Source: CAVVAY01 sp963746465 (lineage in GTDB: Bacteria; Actinomycetota; Actinomycetes; JACCUZ01). Taken from it: DNA of 64,000 bases. The notes beneath the pieces are model-generated. The model was given only the letters and a program-made list of their open reading frames with translations, was not told the DNA's origin and did no database searches. Both the position numbers and the translations under genes were made by a program. The stretch spans positions 310,001 through 374,000 of the forward strand of contig CAVVAY010000007.1 in assembly GCA_963746465.1 (NCBI GenBank), written 5' to 3'. Positions 18,139 to 26,263 of the stretch are shown here, one piece after another (position 1 is the stretch's first letter; each line of letters opens with the position of its first letter).

Positions 18139-18968
18139 CGTCGCACGGAGCCGGTGAGATGGCCGAGCTTCAGGAACAGGCGCACGGTGCGGGTCACGAC
18201 TACGACGCCGGCTCTCCGCACCTACGGCATCCGCGGCTGCGCAACGAGATCATCGACCGGATCCGGACCCTCGTCCTGGAGCAGTACCGGAGACGTGGGG
18301 GCTGCCGGGTCCTGGAGATCGGCGCCGGGCACGGCAGCTTCACCGACCACATCGCGGCCATGGGCGCGCAGGTCACCGTCACCGAGATGAGCCGACCCAG
18401 CCTCGAGCACCTGCAGGCCCGCTTCGCCTACAACCCCGCGGTCCGGCTCCTCTACGACGCCGACGGCGAGGCCGCCTTCCAGGACGACGCGGAGTACGAC
18501 CTCGTGCTCTGCGTCTCGGTCCTGCACCACATCCCGGACTACCTGACGTTCGTGGCGCGGACGCTGGACCGCATCGGTCCCGGCGGCTCCTTCGCGAGCT
18601 TCCAAGACCCGCTGTGGTACCCCCGGCGCTCGAGGGTCAACAAGGGCCTGGACAAGGCGGCCTACTACGCATGGCGGCTGGGTCAACGCAACCTTCTGCA
18701 GGGCGTCGGCACCTGGCTGCGGCGCGCCAGGGGTCGCCTGGACGAGGCCAATCCCGCGGACATGGTCGAGTACCACGTCGTCCGGGACGGCGTCGACGAC
18801 GAGGCGCTGCAGCGTCTGCTGGCCGAGCGGTTCCGCACGACCGAGCGGTGGACCTACTGGTCGACGCAGGCGCCGGTGCTTCAGGCCGGTGGGACCCGGC
18901 TCCGGACCCACACGACGTTCGGTCTGACGGGGCGCGACCGGCTCCCTCAGGACGAGCGGACGCGGTAG
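18135..18968 (+). CDS. Class I SAM-dependent methyltransferase
   Basis: 277 residues, Rossmann-type methyltransferase. The SAM-binding motif I is 'VLEIGAGHGSFTDHIAAMG', followed by an acidic loop (TVTEMS) and 'YDLVLCVSVLHHIPDYLTFV', resembling the motif IV region of small-molecule methyltransferases. It is translationally coupled to the DUF4012 gene, so it probably acts on the polysaccharide or its lipid-linked precursor. The acceptor is unknown. Its 3' end overlaps the opposite-strand rfbC by 22 bases. Confidence 0.88.
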   Translation: MTSHGAGEMAELQEQAHGAGHDYDAGSPHLRHPRLRNEIIDRIRTLVLEQYRRRGGCRVLEIGAGHGSFTDHIAAMGAQVTVTEMSRPSLEHLQARFAYNPAVRLLYDADGEAAFQDDAEYDLVLCVSVLHHIPDYLTFVARTLDRIGPGGSFASFQDPLWYPRRSRVNKGLDKAAYYAWRLGQRNLLQGVGTWLRRARGRLDEANPADMVEYHVVRDGVDDEALQRLLAERFRTTERWTYWSTQAPVLQAGGTRLRTHTTFGLTGRDRLPQDERTR

Positions 18969-19546
18969 AGGTCCTGGCAGGCCTGCCAGTCCGGCAGCGC
19001 CCCTCTGGCCTCGAGCTCGCGCAGGCCCGGCGCCGACGCGTCCCGCGCCGACGTCAGCCCCCGTCGGCCGCCCGGCCAGTCGATCGCGAGGTCGGCGTCG
19101 TACGGGTCGATCCCGTGCTCGCTTTGCGGGTTGTACTGCTCGGAGCAGAGGTACACCAGCGTCGCTTGCTCGCTGAGTGCCATGAAGGCGTGCCCGAGAC
19201 CCTCTGCGACGTACACCGCCTTGCGATCGACATCGTCCAACCGGACGGCGTCCCACGTGCCGTACGCCGGTGACCCGACACGCAGGTCCACCACCACGTC
19301 AAGGACCGCTCCGCTCGCGCACGTCACGTACTTGGCCTGGCCGGGCGGGACGTCGGCGAAGTGCACTCCGCGCACGACGCCCTGCGCCGACACCGAGCAG
19401 TTGGCCTGGGCCAACGAGAGGCGGTGCCCGGTCTCGTGCTCGAACAGGTCCTGGGCGAACCACTCCAGGAACAGCCCGCGTTCGTCACCGTGCTGCACCG
19501 GGACGATCTCGAAGGCGTCCGGAACGGTCAGCTCGCGCAGCCGCAT
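18947..19546 (-). CDS. rfbC: dTDP-4-dehydrorhamnose 3,5-epimerase
   Basis: RmlC cupin enzyme of 199 residues, third step of dTDP-L-rhamnose synthesis. The active-site His lies in 'GVVRGVHFADVPPGQAKYV' and the Asp region in 'EHGIDPYDADLAIDWP'; 'EGLGHAFMAL' is the usual second cupin motif. ATG 19546 begins 'MRLRELTVPDAF', typical of the family, and follows the rfbA stop by only 4 bases. rfbA and rfbC thus form an operon. Confidence 0.95.
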   Translation of the reverse strand: MRLRELTVPDAFEIVPVQHGDERGLFLEWFAQDLFEHETGHRLSLAQANCSVSAQGVVRGVHFADVPPGQAKYVTCASGAVLDVVVDLRVGSPAYGTWDAVRLDDVDRKAVYVAEGLGHAFMALSEQATLVYLCSEQYNPQSEHGIDPYDADLAIDWPGGRRGLTSARDASAPGLRELEARGALPDWQACQDLYRVRSS

Positions 19547-19550
19547 CAGC

Positions 19551-20426
19551 TCAGCCCTTCTCGTACTCGTCGACGACATCGAGCAGGTAGTCGCCGTACC
19601 CGCTCTTGCGCAGCGGCTGCGCGAGGGCCCGCAGCTGGGCCGCGTCGATCAGCCCCTCGCGGAACGCGACCTCCTCGATGCAGCCGATCTTGATGCCTTG
19701 CCGCTCCTCGACGACCTGGACGAAGGCCGCCGCCTGCATCAGTGACTCGAAGGTTCCGGTGTCCAGCCAGGCGGTGCCGCGGTCGAGGACCGTGACCCGC
19801 AGTGCTGCGCGCCTGAGGTACTCCGCGTTCACCGACGTGATCTCGAGCTCGCCGCGTTCGCTGGGCGTGAGCTTCTTCGCGATGTCAACCACGTCGTTGT
19901 CGTAGAAGTACAGCCCGGGGACCGCGTAGCGGCTTCGCGGCTTGTCCGGCTTCTCCTCGATGGACAGCACAGACCCGTCGTCGCCGAACTCCACGACGCC
20001 GTACGCCGTGGGGTCTGCGACCCGGTACGCGAAGACGCGTCCGCCCTGGATGTCCTGGTTCGCCTTGAGCGACCGGCCCAGGCCGGCGCCGTAGAAGATG
20101 TTGTCGCCCAGCACGAGGGCCACCGACTGGTCGGCGATGAAGTCGGCGCCGATCACGAAGGCCTGCGCCAGGCCTTCCGGCCGCGGCTGGACGGCGTACT
20201 CGATGCGCATGCCCAGATCGGCGCCGTCGCCGAGCAGCTGACGGAACTGCTCCTGGTCCTGAGGGGTCGTGATGACCAGGACCTCGCGGATGCCGGCCAT
20301 CATCAGCGTGGACAGCGGGTAGTAGATCATCGGCTTGTCGTAGACCGGCATGATCTGCTTGCTGATCCCGCGGGTGATCGGGTAGAGCCGGGTGCCCGAG
20401 CCACCGGCCAGAATGATCCCTCGCAT
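19551..20426 (-). CDS. rfbA: Glucose-1-phosphate thymidylyltransferase
   Basis: RmlA nucleotidyltransferase of 291 residues making dTDP-glucose, the first step to dTDP-L-rhamnose. The N-terminus MRGIILAGGSGTRLYPIT is the canonical nucleotide-binding loop, followed by 'KQIMPVYDKPMIYYPL' and 'LVLGDNIFYGAGLGRSL' with the metal-binding Asp. The C-terminal helical region is complete. It is divergent from the glycosyltransferase at 20474; the 47-bp gap must hold both starts' signals. Confidence 0.96.
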   Translation of the reverse strand: MRGIILAGGSGTRLYPITRGISKQIMPVYDKPMIYYPLSTLMMAGIREVLVITTPQDQEQFRQLLGDGADLGMRIEYAVQPRPEGLAQAFVIGADFIADQSVALVLGDNIFYGAGLGRSLKANQDIQGGRVFAYRVADPTAYGVVEFGDDGSVLSIEEKPDKPRSRYAVPGLYFYDNDVVDIAKKLTPSERGELEITSVNAEYLRRAALRVTVLDRGTAWLDTGTFESLMQAAAFVQVVEERQGIKIGCIEEVAFREGLIDAAQLRALAQPLRKSGYGDYLLDVVDEYEKG

Positions 20427-20473
20427 GGGTCGCGAGGTTATCGTGCGCCCGCAGCCGGTAGTCTCGACGGCTT

Positions 20474-21310
20474 ATGGGCAGAGGTGGCGCGGGCCGGCTT
20501 CGCGGCATCGCCCGCTCCGTGCAGGCCACCGCCCGGGCGTCGGCAACGTCCCGACGGATGCGCCGCCGGATGGCGCGGTGGGCAGCGCGCTGGGACACCG
20601 TGCCGCCGCTCCCGGACGAGGACCTGGGCACCACGACCGTGGTCGTTCCGTGCTACAACCACGCCCCCTTCGTGCCGTACGCGGTCCAGAGCCTGCTCGA
20701 CCAGTCCCTGGAGCACTTCGACACCGTGTTCATCGACGACTGCTCGCAGGACGGCACCGGAGAGCTGCTCGCGGACCTGGTCGAGCCGTTGCGGGCCCGT
20801 GGCACCGTCACCGTCCTGCGTCACGACCGGAACCAGGGGCAGGCCGCGACACTGAACGAGGCCATCGACCTCGCCCGGACACCGCTGGTAACGGTGCTCA
20901 ACGACGACGACTGCTTGAGCTGCGACACCCTGGTCACAGTCCTCGAGCTGATGCGCAGCCATCCGGATGTCGCCCTGGTCGGGACCGGGTCGCGCTGGTT
21001 CCAGGGCAGCGGTGCGCCGCCCGTCACCACCCCGCCGGACGCGACCGATGTGACCGTGCACCGACCCGAGGACGCACGCTCGCTGCGCCGCCCGGAGGAC
21101 CTCAACATGACGCACTCCGGGATGACGGTGCGCCGGGCGGCCTGGCGGCTCGCCGGTGGCTACCGCAGCCGGGTCGACGAGCGCCTGGTGCCGTTCTCCG
21201 ACCGGGACCTGCAGCTGCGGGTCGCGGCGCTGTATCCCGTGGCGGTCATCGATGCACCTCTGGTGTGGTGGCGTTCGGACAGCTCGGTCGACGGCGGCCT
21301 GAACTCGTGA
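20474..21310 (+). CDS. Glycosyltransferase family 2
   Basis: 278 residues; GT-A fold inverting glycosyltransferase. A basic N-terminal tail of about 50 residues precedes the catalytic domain: 'TVVVPCYNHAPFVPYAVQSL', 'FIDDCSQDGT' and the DxD-like 'TVLNDDDCLS' for metal and nucleotide-sugar binding. The C-terminal 'HSGMTVRRAAWRLAGGY' is typical of GT2 enzymes that extend polysaccharides. It is coupled to the flippase by a GTGA overlap. Donor and acceptor sugars are unknown. Confidence 0.9.
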   Translation: MGRGGAGRLRGIARSVQATARASATSRRMRRRMARWAARWDTVPPLPDEDLGTTTVVVPCYNHAPFVPYAVQSLLDQSLEHFDTVFIDDCSQDGTGELLADLVEPLRARGTVTVLRHDRNQGQAATLNEAIDLARTPLVTVLNDDDCLSCDTLVTVLELMRSHPDVALVGTGSRWFQGSGAPPVTTPPDATDVTVHRPEDARSLRRPEDLNMTHSGMTVRRAAWRLAGGYRSRVDERLVPFSDRDLQLRVAALYPVAVIDAPLVWWRSDSSVDGGLNS

Positions 21311-22659
21311 CCGAGCTGCCGGCTGCCGGACCCGAGGTGACCCTGGACCCCGGCGAGGGTCGCGGCCGCGAACGCTGGCGCCGGATCTGGCGGGCCGCCT
21401 TCGGCGCGGCCGCGTTCCGGGGCGTGTCGATGGCCGGCACGTTCGTCACCATCCCGCTGGTGCTCGACCAGCTCGGTCCCACTCGGTTCGGCTTGTTCGT
21501 CCTGGTCACACAGCTGGCGACGCTGCTGGTGTTCTCCGACCTGGGCCTGGGCAACGGACTGATCACCGCCCTCGCCCAGGCCCGCGCGGACGGCGACGAG
21601 CGGCGGGCCCGCGAGCTCGTCTCCAGCACCTGGGCGTTGCTGCTGGTCGTCGCGACCGCGGGCGGTGGGCTCTTCGCGATCCTCTTCCCGCTCGTCTCGT
21701 GGTCGGCCGTTCTCGGAGTCGACGGCGTCGGTTCCGGTGCCGTCGCCCTGTCGGTCCTCGTGTTCGCGGTCCTTTTCCTGGTCGGGGTCCCCGCAAGCAT
21801 CGCGCAGAAGGTGCACCTGGCACGCCAGGAGGGGCTGCAGGCCAACGCCTGGCAGACACTCGGCGCCCTGCTGACCATCACCGGGACCGTGCTGTGCGTC
21901 ACGACGTCCGCGTCCGTGCCGTGGTTCGTCGCTGCCGCGGTCGGAGGTTCGGTCGTCTCCGGCGTGGCCAACACGGTGTGGCTCTTCTGGCGACACCCGG
22001 AGCTGCGCCCAGGTCGCCGATACGTGACCCGGGAACGAACCAGGTTCGTCGCCGGCTCCGGCGTCCTGTTCCTCCTGCTCGGAGTGGCGGGAGCGGTCGC
22101 CTACCAGACCGATGCCCTGGTGATCTCGCACGTGCTGGGGCCGAGCGATGTCACGACCTACAGCCTGGCGCTGCGGTTGTTCGCCATTCCCGGACTGGCC
22201 GTGTCGTTCGTGCTCGCACCGCTCTGGCCGGCGTTCGGCGACGCATTCGCTCGCCGGGACGTGGCCTGGGTCCGGCAGACACTGCGCCGGGCCATCGTGT
22301 GGGGGGCCGCGGTGAACATCCCCGGCGCCTTGCTGCTGGTGCTTCTCGGCCAGTGGCTGGTGGACCTGTGGGTCGGGGAGGGCGAGGTGGCCGTGCCCAC
22401 GCTGCTGCTCGTGTCCTTCGCACTGTGGACGGTGCTGAACACCGTCAGCGGGCCGCTCGCCATGCTCCTCAACGGTGCTCACGTGGTGCGGTTCCAAGTG
22501 ATCTGTGCGATCGCGATGGCGGTCCTCAACCTCCCTCTCTCGATCGTCCTGACGGAGTGGCTGGGCGTCGCCGGCCCGATCCTCGGCAGCGCGATCGCGC
22601 AGAGCCTGTGCATCGTGGTGCCTTCGCTCGTGTACACCCACCGGCTGCTGCGCACATGA
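21307..22659 (+). CDS. Wzx-type polysaccharide flippase (MOP superfamily)
   Basis: 450-residue polytopic membrane protein. The first segments carry 'MAGTFVTIPLVLDQLGPTRF' and 'LFVLVTQLATLLVFSDLGLG', characteristic of oligosaccharide flippases. About 12 hydrophobic segments follow, with 'YQTDALVISHVLGPSDVTTY' in the middle. It should move lipid-linked repeat units to the outer face before polymerisation. GTG 21307 overlaps the upstream stop, and its own stop overlaps the next glycosyltransferase, so three genes form one tightly coupled unit. Confidence 0.9.
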   Translation: MTELPAAGPEVTLDPGEGRGRERWRRIWRAAFGAAAFRGVSMAGTFVTIPLVLDQLGPTRFGLFVLVTQLATLLVFSDLGLGNGLITALAQARADGDERRARELVSSTWALLLVVATAGGGLFAILFPLVSWSAVLGVDGVGSGAVALSVLVFAVLFLVGVPASIAQKVHLARQEGLQANAWQTLGALLTITGTVLCVTTSASVPWFVAAAVGGSVVSGVANTVWLFWRHPELRPGRRYVTRERTRFVAGSGVLFLLLGVAGAVAYQTDALVISHVLGPSDVTTYSLALRLFAIPGLAVSFVLAPLWPAFGDAFARRDVAWVRQTLRRAIVWGAAVNIPGALLLVLLGQWLVDLWVGEGEVAVPTLLLVSFALWTVLNTVSGPLAMLLNGAHVVRFQVICAIAMAVLNLPLSIVLTEWLGVAGPILGSAIAQSLCIVVPSLVYTHRLLRT

Positions 22660-23732
22660 CCCCCGTCGTCCATCTCGTCTACCCGCACGGCGACGGCATC
22701 GCGGCGCCCGACGTGATCGGTCGTCGTCTTGCCCTGCACCTGGCGCGGAACCACGAGGTGCGTTGCTACGACTGGCATGCGACGACCGCCATCCGGCCGG
22801 TGCCGGGTGACCTCCTCGTCGGCCACCCGCACCCGGTGCCGGGCACGACGTTCCGGCGCAGCTTCGGCAGGCCGGGCTGGAGCCGGCGGGTGGTGCTCAG
22901 CCCCTTCAACGGCGATCCCCGGCAGGTCGCGTTCCTGGATCCGTTCGTCCGCGAGGCAGACGCCTACCTGGCGATCACCGGCAAGTGGTGGTTCGACGCA
23001 CTTCCGCGCACCGACCTCTCGCACTGGGCGCCGCGCACGATCCACCTCGACCTCGCGGTCGATCGGGCCGACTTCCCCCGGGTGAAGGGTGACTTCGCAC
23101 CGCCCGGTCGGCGCCGCCTGCTCTACATCGGGCACTCGGGCTGGCAGAAGAACGTCGGCTACCTGTCGGAGATCGCGAGGGCGCGCCCCGACTGGGACGT
23201 CGGATGGCTGGGCCGTGGGGCGCCGGGCGACATCCCCGGCGTGACGCACCTCGGCTCGAGGGACACGTCCGCGACCAGCACGCGCGAGCTCATGGCGACC
23301 TACGACTTCATGGTCACCGTCGGTCGCAGTGACGCCAACCCCATGTCCGTGCTCGAAGCCATGGGCTGGGGCCTGCTCCCGGTCTGCACGCCGCAGAGCG
23401 GGTACGTCGACGAGCCCGGCGTGGTCAACATCCCGCTCGACGACCTGACCGGGGCGCTGGCCGTTCTCGACGACCTCCAGCTCGCCCCCGCCGGGCGGCT
23501 GGTCGCTGCCCGTGCGGCCAACGACCGTCGGCTCGCGGAGCACTTCACCTGGGAGCGGTTCGGTGACCAGGTCGAGGCGGGCCTGCGGGCCGAGTTGCCA
23601 CCTGCTGGACGTCCCGGTGCGGCCAGGCGGCTGAGACTGGCGGCGGTCGCGGCGACGTCTCCCAACGGCCCGCTCCGCGGCGGCGGACCGCGTCAGGTGG
23701 CGCGCGCCGTCCGGGGTCGGCTACGGAGCTAG
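22656..23732 (+). CDS. Glycosyltransferase family 1/4-like
   Basis: 358 residues, GT-B fold. The C-terminal half has 'LLYIGHSGWQKNVGYLSEIA' and a degenerate nucleotide-sugar motif 'VTVGRSDANPMSVLEAMGWG', corresponding to the E-x7-E region of GT4 enzymes with Asp replacing the first Glu. The N-terminal domain ('HLVYPHGDGIAAPDVIGRRL') is acceptor-binding. It is the third gene of the GT2-flippase-GT unit. The 3' end meets the opposite-strand dehydratase with a 4-base tail overlap. Confidence 0.85.
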   Translation: MTPVVHLVYPHGDGIAAPDVIGRRLALHLARNHEVRCYDWHATTAIRPVPGDLLVGHPHPVPGTTFRRSFGRPGWSRRVVLSPFNGDPRQVAFLDPFVREADAYLAITGKWWFDALPRTDLSHWAPRTIHLDLAVDRADFPRVKGDFAPPGRRRLLYIGHSGWQKNVGYLSEIARARPDWDVGWLGRGAPGDIPGVTHLGSRDTSATSTRELMATYDFMVTVGRSDANPMSVLEAMGWGLLPVCTPQSGYVDEPGVVNIPLDDLTGALAVLDDLQLAPAGRLVAARAANDRRLAEHFTWERFGDQVEAGLRAELPPAGRPGAARRLRLAAVAATSPNGPLRGGGPRQVARAVRGRLRS

Positions 23733-24712
23733 CTGCTGGCGCGGGCCGCCTCGATCTCCAGGTCGTGGTGGACCATGCGGGCCACCAGGTCGGCGAACGG
23801 CACCGTGGGCTTCCATCCGAGCTGTGCTGCCGCCTTGCTCGCGTCCCCCACCAGGGCGGTCCCGTCCGAGGGCCGGAGCAAGGACGGGTCGTGTCGCACG
23901 AAGCTGGACCAGTCGGCAATGCCCACGCATCCGAAGGCTGCGGTCAGCAGGTCGCGGATGCTGTGCGAGATCCCGGTCGCGATCACGTAGTCCTCGGGCC
24001 CGGGCTGCTGCAGCATCAACCACATCGCGCGGACGTAGTCGCCGGCGTAGCCCCAGTCGCGGGTCGAGTCGAGCGAGCCGAGCTCCAGGTGATCCTGCAG
24101 GCCGAGCGAGATCCGGGCGACGGCAGCGGTGACCTTCCGGGTGACGAACTCGTGGCCGCGGCGCTCGGACTCGTGGTTGAACAAGATTCCGCAGCAGGCG
24201 AAGGCGCCGTAGGACTCGCGATAGTTGACGGTCATGTTGTGCGCGAACGCCTTCGCCACGCCGTACGGCGACCGGGGGTGGAAGGGCGTCTCCTCGGTCT
24301 GCGGGGACTCACGCGGAGTACCGAAGACCTCCGAGGTGGACGCCTGGTAGTAGCGGATCGAGGAGAGATCGTCCTGGGTATGCATGCGCAACGCCTCGAG
24401 CATCCGCAGGGCGCCCATCGCGGTCGTCTCCGCGTTCAGCTCGGCAAGCTGCCAGGAGAGCCCGACGAAGCTGGTGGCCGCGAGGTTGTAGACCTCGTCC
24501 GGTCTCGCGACGTCCAGGGCCCTCACCAGGCTGGGCAGGTCGCACAGGTCGCCGAACACCAGGCGCACGCCGGGGACCTCCCGGCGGATGCGGTCCAGCC
24601 TGGGGCTCTCGGCCCGCGCCAGCCCGACGACGTCGTAGCCCTTCTCCAACAGCAGCTCACTGAGGAAGAGGCCGTCCTGCCCGGTGATGCCGGTGATCAG
24701 TGCGGTGCTCAC
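23729..24712 (-). CDS. GDP-mannose 4,6-dehydratase family protein (divergent paralogue)
   Basis: Extended short-chain dehydrogenase of 327 residues. NAD(P)-binding 'ALITGITGQDGLFLSELL', active-site Ser/Glu 'YQASTSEVFG', catalytic 'YGVAK', and the Gmd-type 'ILFNHESERRGHEFVTRK' are present. It differs clearly from the second copy at 30048, for example lacking the RRAS-type motif near residue 35. It may make another GDP-6-deoxyhexose from GDP-mannose (for example for GDP-rhamnose), or be a reductase-like relative. GTG 24712 begins 'MSTALITGITGQDG'. Confidence 0.85.
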   Translation of the reverse strand: MSTALITGITGQDGLFLSELLLEKGYDVVGLARAESPRLDRIRREVPGVRLVFGDLCDLPSLVRALDVARPDEVYNLAATSFVGLSWQLAELNAETTAMGALRMLEALRMHTQDDLSSIRYYQASTSEVFGTPRESPQTEETPFHPRSPYGVAKAFAHNMTVNYRESYGAFACCGILFNHESERRGHEFVTRKVTAAVARISLGLQDHLELGSLDSTRDWGYAGDYVRAMWLMLQQPGPEDYVIATGISHSIRDLLTAAFGCVGIADWSSFVRHDPSLLRPSDGTALVGDASKAAAQLGWKPTVPFADLVARMVHHDLEIEAARASS

Positions 24713-24790
24713 TGCCCCAACCTAGCGAGCGTCCTCGCCCCGTACGCTTGCCCCGTTCCGGCCCGGGAAGCGGGCGCGGGTCTGACGGCT

Positions 24791-24795
24791 GGAGG
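24791..24795 (+). promoter_or_regulatory. Ribosome binding site GGAGG deciding the ATG at 24804
   Basis: GGAGG lies 8 bases before ATG 24804 and itself overlaps the earlier in-frame GTG at 24795. It therefore supports the ATG, not the GTG. The 91-bp divergent gap 24713-24803 must contain both promoters. Confidence 0.65.
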
Positions 24796-24803
24796 TGAAC
24801 CCG

Positions 24804-25598
24804 ATGAACTGCGCGGTCTGCGGCGCCACGATGAGCGTCACGCACGAGGGGGTCCTCCTCGGTCGCCATCGGGTGAGCTATCACCTCTGCAGCAGCTGCG
24901 ACTACTGGTGCACCGACGAGCCGCACTGGCTGGAGGAGGCCTACTCAGCCGCGATCAGCGCCGCCGACACCGGCCTCGTGCTGCGCAACCTGATGGTCGC
25001 CACCGACCTCACCGCCGTTCTGGGCGGGCTGTTCCCCACCGGACCGTACGTGGACTGGGCCGGCGGCTACGGCATGCTCGTTCGGCTGATGCGGGACGCC
25101 GGCTTCGACTTCTGGTGGCGAGACGCCTATGCCGACAACCTGCTTGCGCGCGGCTTCGAGTGGTCCGGCGAGCGCTCCAGCGCCGTCACCGCCATCGAGG
25201 TGCTGGAGCACGTCCCGGACCCCCTCGGGTTCCTTCGTGAGTGCCTGGAGGGCGCCGGCACCGACACGGTGATCTTCTCCCAGGAGCTGCACTCGGCCCC
25301 CGACCCGGACTGGTGGTACCTCACCCCGGCGACCGGACAGCACGTCTCGTTCTACTCGCGGCGCACCTTGGAGGCGATCGCCGACAAGCTCGGGATGACG
25401 CTGCACACGTCGGCCCGCCTGCACATGCTCACCCGTCAGCCGGTGCCTCCGAAGCGTTTCGACCGCCTGGTCCGGACCTCCTCGCTGACCGGCCGGCTGC
25501 ACCGGCGTCGCCGGGAGCCGCTCACTCACCCGGATCACCGCACCATGCTGCGGCACCTCGCCGAACGCGGTGCGGCCCGACCGAAGGACGACGGATGA
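24804..25598 (+). CDS. SAM-dependent methyltransferase with N-terminal zinc ribbon
   Basis: 264 residues. The N-terminus has two Cys pairs (CAVCG and CSSCDYW) like the zinc-binding head of sugar C-methyltransferases. The Rossmann core follows with 'YVDWAGGYGMLVRLMRDAGF' as motif I and 'AVTAIEVLEHVPDPLGFLRE' as motif IV. Such proteins occur in surface polysaccharide loci and may methylate a sugar; whether O- or C-methylation is not decidable. The stop overlaps the following methyltransferase start (ATGA). Confidence 0.85.
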   Translation: MNCAVCGATMSVTHEGVLLGRHRVSYHLCSSCDYWCTDEPHWLEEAYSAAISAADTGLVLRNLMVATDLTAVLGGLFPTGPYVDWAGGYGMLVRLMRDAGFDFWWRDAYADNLLARGFEWSGERSSAVTAIEVLEHVPDPLGFLRECLEGAGTDTVIFSQELHSAPDPDWWYLTPATGQHVSFYSRRTLEAIADKLGMTLHTSARLHMLTRQPVPPKRFDRLVRTSSLTGRLHRRRREPLTHPDHRTMLRHLAERGAARPKDDG

Positions 25599-26263
25599 CC
25601 CCGGAGGAGGAGGCAGCCGAGCTGCGGTACTCGGCGGCACGTGAGGAGCTGGCCCGGTTCATCCCGCCGGCGGCCGGGCGGGTGCTCGACATCGGCTGCG
25701 GAACCGGTGGGTTCGGCAGCACGCTGCGCCACAGCGGGGCGGTGCGGGAGATGTGGGGGATCGAGCCGGTGCCTGCCGCGGCTGAGGAGGCGCGCACCGT
25801 CTACGACGAGGTGCGCATCGGGTTCTTCCCGGACGACGCGCTCGATCTGCCCGCTCGGTCCTTCGACACCGTGTTCCTGCTCGACGTGCTCGAGCACATG
25901 GTGGAGCCGGCCGAGGCCCTGACGGCCGTCCTCCCGCTGCTGGCCGAGGACGGAGTCGTCATCGCGTCGATCCCCAACGTGCGGCACTTCTCGGTCTGGT
26001 GGCCCCTCGTCCGGCACGGCAGCTGGACTTACACCGAGACCGGCTTGCTGGACCGCACTCATCTGAGGTGGTTCACCAGCAGGTCGATGCAGGAGCTGTT
26101 CGAGACCTCCGGCTACCGGGTCGATGGACTCGAGCCGGTCAACGTCAGCGAGCCTGAAGGATGGAAGGCACGGCTGCTGGCTCGCCTTCCCGGCCAGCGC
26201 GAGCAGATGTTCGCGGTCCAGTTCGTGGTGACGGCGCGGCCCTCGGCGGTCAGTGACCGATGA
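25595..26263 (+). CDS. Class I SAM-dependent methyltransferase
   Basis: 222 residues. Motif I 'VLDIGCGTGGFGSTLRHSGA', acidic 'GIEPVPAAAEEA' and 'FDTVFLLDVLEHMVEPAEAL' define a class I enzyme related to UbiG/Coq3-type methyltransferases, with the C-terminal 'LDRTHLRWFTSRSMQELFE' seen in polysaccharide-locus members. It is coupled to the preceding methyltransferase, so two consecutive modifications of one product are plausible. The 3' end overlaps the next, convergent gene by 14 bases. Confidence 0.88.
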   Translation: MTPEEEAAELRYSAAREELARFIPPAAGRVLDIGCGTGGFGSTLRHSGAVREMWGIEPVPAAAEEARTVYDEVRIGFFPDDALDLPARSFDTVFLLDVLEHMVEPAEALTAVLPLLAEDGVVIASIPNVRHFSVWWPLVRHGSWTYTETGLLDRTHLRWFTSRSMQELFETSGYRVDGLEPVNVSEPEGWKARLLARLPGQREQMFAVQFVVTARPSAVSDR

